From Persicitalea sp038242095 (GTDB lineage Bacteria > Bacteroidota > Bacteroidia > Cytophagales > Spirosomataceae): a stretch of DNA of 6,850 bases. A program made the position numbers and the translations under genes. The stretch covers positions 1 through 6,850 of the forward strand of contig JBBSSJ010000253.1 in assembly GCA_038242095.1 (NCBI GenBank), given 5' to 3'. This document shows, one piece after another, positions 5,592 through 6,850 of the stretch. The first letter of the stretch is position 1. Every line of letters starts with the position of its first letter. Under the pieces are notes generated by a model that did no database searches, was not told where the DNA came from, and was given only the letters and a program-made list of their open reading frames with translations.

Positions 5592-6850
5592 CTATTTCTC
5601 CTCTTTCTTAGCCACTTGAGCCGAGTCCCCCTTACCCGCTTCCAAGAAGGCAGCGACCTGAATTTCGTCCAATCCCGTGACGATATTCAAGTCAGGACGG
5701 GCCTTGCGAAGTTGGGCCACGCCTACTTCCGTCACAGCGGATTTCCAAACGAAAATACTTTTGATAGTTTTCAAACCCGCCAGACTTTGCAGCCCGGCGT
5801 CGGTTACCTTGGTACCAATCAAATTGAGGTATTCGAGGTAAGGTAAGTCACGAAGATTATTCAATCCGGCATCGCCGATGGCCGTGTACTCAAGATGCAG
5901 TTTATTAAGGTTTTTAAGTTTAGCTATTTCGATCAGGGCCGCGTCGGTGATTTGAGTGTTACCGAGTTTCAGCCAAATGATTTGCTGCGCCAAAGGCGTG
6001 AGTAAAGCAATTTTGGCATCCGAAAACTGCTTCGCATTTACCGCGCTTACTTCCAGCAGGTTTTGCTCGGCCGCAACGGGGTTGACCAACAGGCCAACGG
6101 ATTGGAGGGCCGCCACTGCCTTTTCGTCCGGCGCGGGTACTTTCAGACTCAACACGGGCGAGCCGGTGGCGTTGTAGCCATCCCCTTCTTCGGCGTTTTC
6201 ATCCTCGCTCAGAGAGGCTAGGGCGGGTTTGATCTTGTCATCGGTTTTCAGTTCGGCCACCTTTTTATCGACGGGTGCGCCCTGGTCGATCCACCACGCC
6301 AATAGCGCAATCTGGTTATCGGAGAGTTGCGGCTTGCCTTTGGGTGGCATGTGGTCGTCGTCGTCGAGGGGCAGCAGGCAACGCTTGAGCATTTCGCTTT
6401 CTATACTTTTGCCCGCCACGAAAATCGGTCCGCCTTCGCCGCCTTTGGTCAGGTGAGCGAAACTATCCATGCGCAAATCGCCCTTCTGTTTGGTACCGTT
6501 ATGACAGGACGTGCAATGGACGTTGAGCATCGGCTGCACGATATCCTGATACACGATGGCCTCTGGCACGTTGGCGATGGGTTTGATCTCCGTCATCTCC
6601 TCACGTCGGGGCTCCATACCCGCCATGGCCCGAAACGGTTCGGGGGTGTAAGCCGTCAGGTAACCCTCGCCGTGGGTCAGGCTGCCGCCGTGGTGACCGG
6701 CTACCATCGTCAAAATTGTGGCGACACCCAGCGCGGGCAGGTACACGAACCGGCTAACGGGAAATTTTTTGTAAAAAAAATCAGAGTGAACCGCCCAGGC
6801 TACCCAGGCAAAAGCCGCCACGCCGATGCCCTGCCACATGTGTTCGTCCA
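5592..6850 (-). CDS. Membrane-anchored c-type cytochrome with C-terminal leucine-rich repeats (N-terminus cut by window edge)
   Basis: The frame is open to the window edge: the first Met visible (6839-6837) is preceded in frame by DEH, so the true start lies outside. Residues below count from that Met. Two membrane helices are visible, about 3-18 and 31-48, followed by HHGGSLTHG; this resembles the end of a DUF2231-type membrane domain, which normally has more helices upstream. Residues about 98-190 are a planctomycete-type cytochrome c domain with haem site CTSCH (109-113), GDLRMDS, a probable axial Met164 in HMPPKGKP, and LLAWWIDQGAP. After an acidic linker (about 197-222), residues about 285-390 form LRR units (LKLGNTQITDAAL, LHLEYTAIGDAGL, LNLIGTKVTDAGL), then a charged tail KKEEK. 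Probably a periplasm-facing redox or electron-transfer protein; partner and reaction are unknown. The stop is 51 bp before the small acidic gene, so readthrough transcription is plausible. Confidence 0.92.
   Translation of the reverse strand, partial: DEHMWQGIGVAAFAWVAWAVHSDFFYKKFPVSRFVYLPALGVATILTMVAGHHGGSLTHGEGYLTAYTPEPFRAMAGMEPRREEMTEIKPIANVPEAIVYQDIVQPMLNVHCTSCHNGTKQKGDLRMDSFAHLTKGGEGGPIFVAGKSIESEMLKRCLLPLDDDDHMPPKGKPQLSDNQIALLAWWIDQGAPVDKKVAELKTDDKIKPALASLSEDENAEEGDGYNATGSPVLSLKVPAPDEKAVAALQSVGLLVNPVAAEQNLLEVSAVNAKQFSDAKIALLTPLAQQIIWLKLGNTQITDAALIEIAKLKNLNKLHLEYTAIGDAGLNNLRDLPYLEYLNLIGTKVTDAGLQSLAGLKTIKSIFVWKSAVTEVGVAQLRKARPDLNIVTGLDEIQVAAFLEAGKGDSAQVAKKEEK

Noticed and set aside
5226..5846. 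Plus-strand open frame of 206 codons starting MKYPRG
   Set aside because: It runs antisense through the P-loop remnant, the small acidic gene and the cytochrome C-terminus. Its start lies in the 14-bp duplication and it has no recognisable domain.
6837..6839. ATG as the real start of the cytochrome gene
   Set aside because: The frame continues upstream to the window edge with DEH, and the membrane region visible looks like only the tail of a multi-helix domain.

Overview
The window looks like a moderate-GC member of the Bacteroidota, probably Cytophagia (Spirosoma/Dyadobacter-like). This rests on a complete SusC/RagA gene followed directly by a RagB/SusD lipoprotein gene, A/T-rich start regions without a Shine-Dalgarno sequence, a Bacteroidota-type -7 box (TATATTTG), and a membrane cytochrome c/LRR protein of a kind common in that group. 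The genus is inference. No tRNA, rRNA, CRISPR array or insertion sequence was seen.

Every gene I can support is on the minus strand, so the window reads from right to left. First comes the 3' part of a membrane-anchored c-type cytochrome with leucine-rich repeats (5592-6850, N-terminus outside the window). After 51 bp comes a 70-residue acidic protein of unknown function (5328-5540). Its TGA overlaps, as ATGA, the start codon of a short broken P-loop reading frame (5207-5331). That frame looks like the front end of a kinase or toxin-type NTPase, killed by a one-base frameshift and truncated. A hairpin with a T-tract (5127-5164) closes this unit.

A separate unit then begins: a -7 promoter-like box (5095-5102), a leader of about 200 nt, a 1052-residue SusC-like TonB-dependent outer-membrane transporter (1733-4891), a 20-bp gap, and a SusD-like surface lipoprotein (1-1712, C-terminus outside the window). 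SusC and SusD should together form one outer-membrane uptake complex: SusD as the surface lid and ligand-binding protein, SusC as the TonB-driven barrel. No glycoside hydrolase, peptidase, sigma factor or anti-sigma factor lies in the window, so the substrate cannot be read from context.

The least ordinary part is 5207-5540: a small intact gene translationally coupled to a decayed P-loop gene, an arrangement that suggests the remains of a toxin-antitoxin-like pair between two conserved operons.
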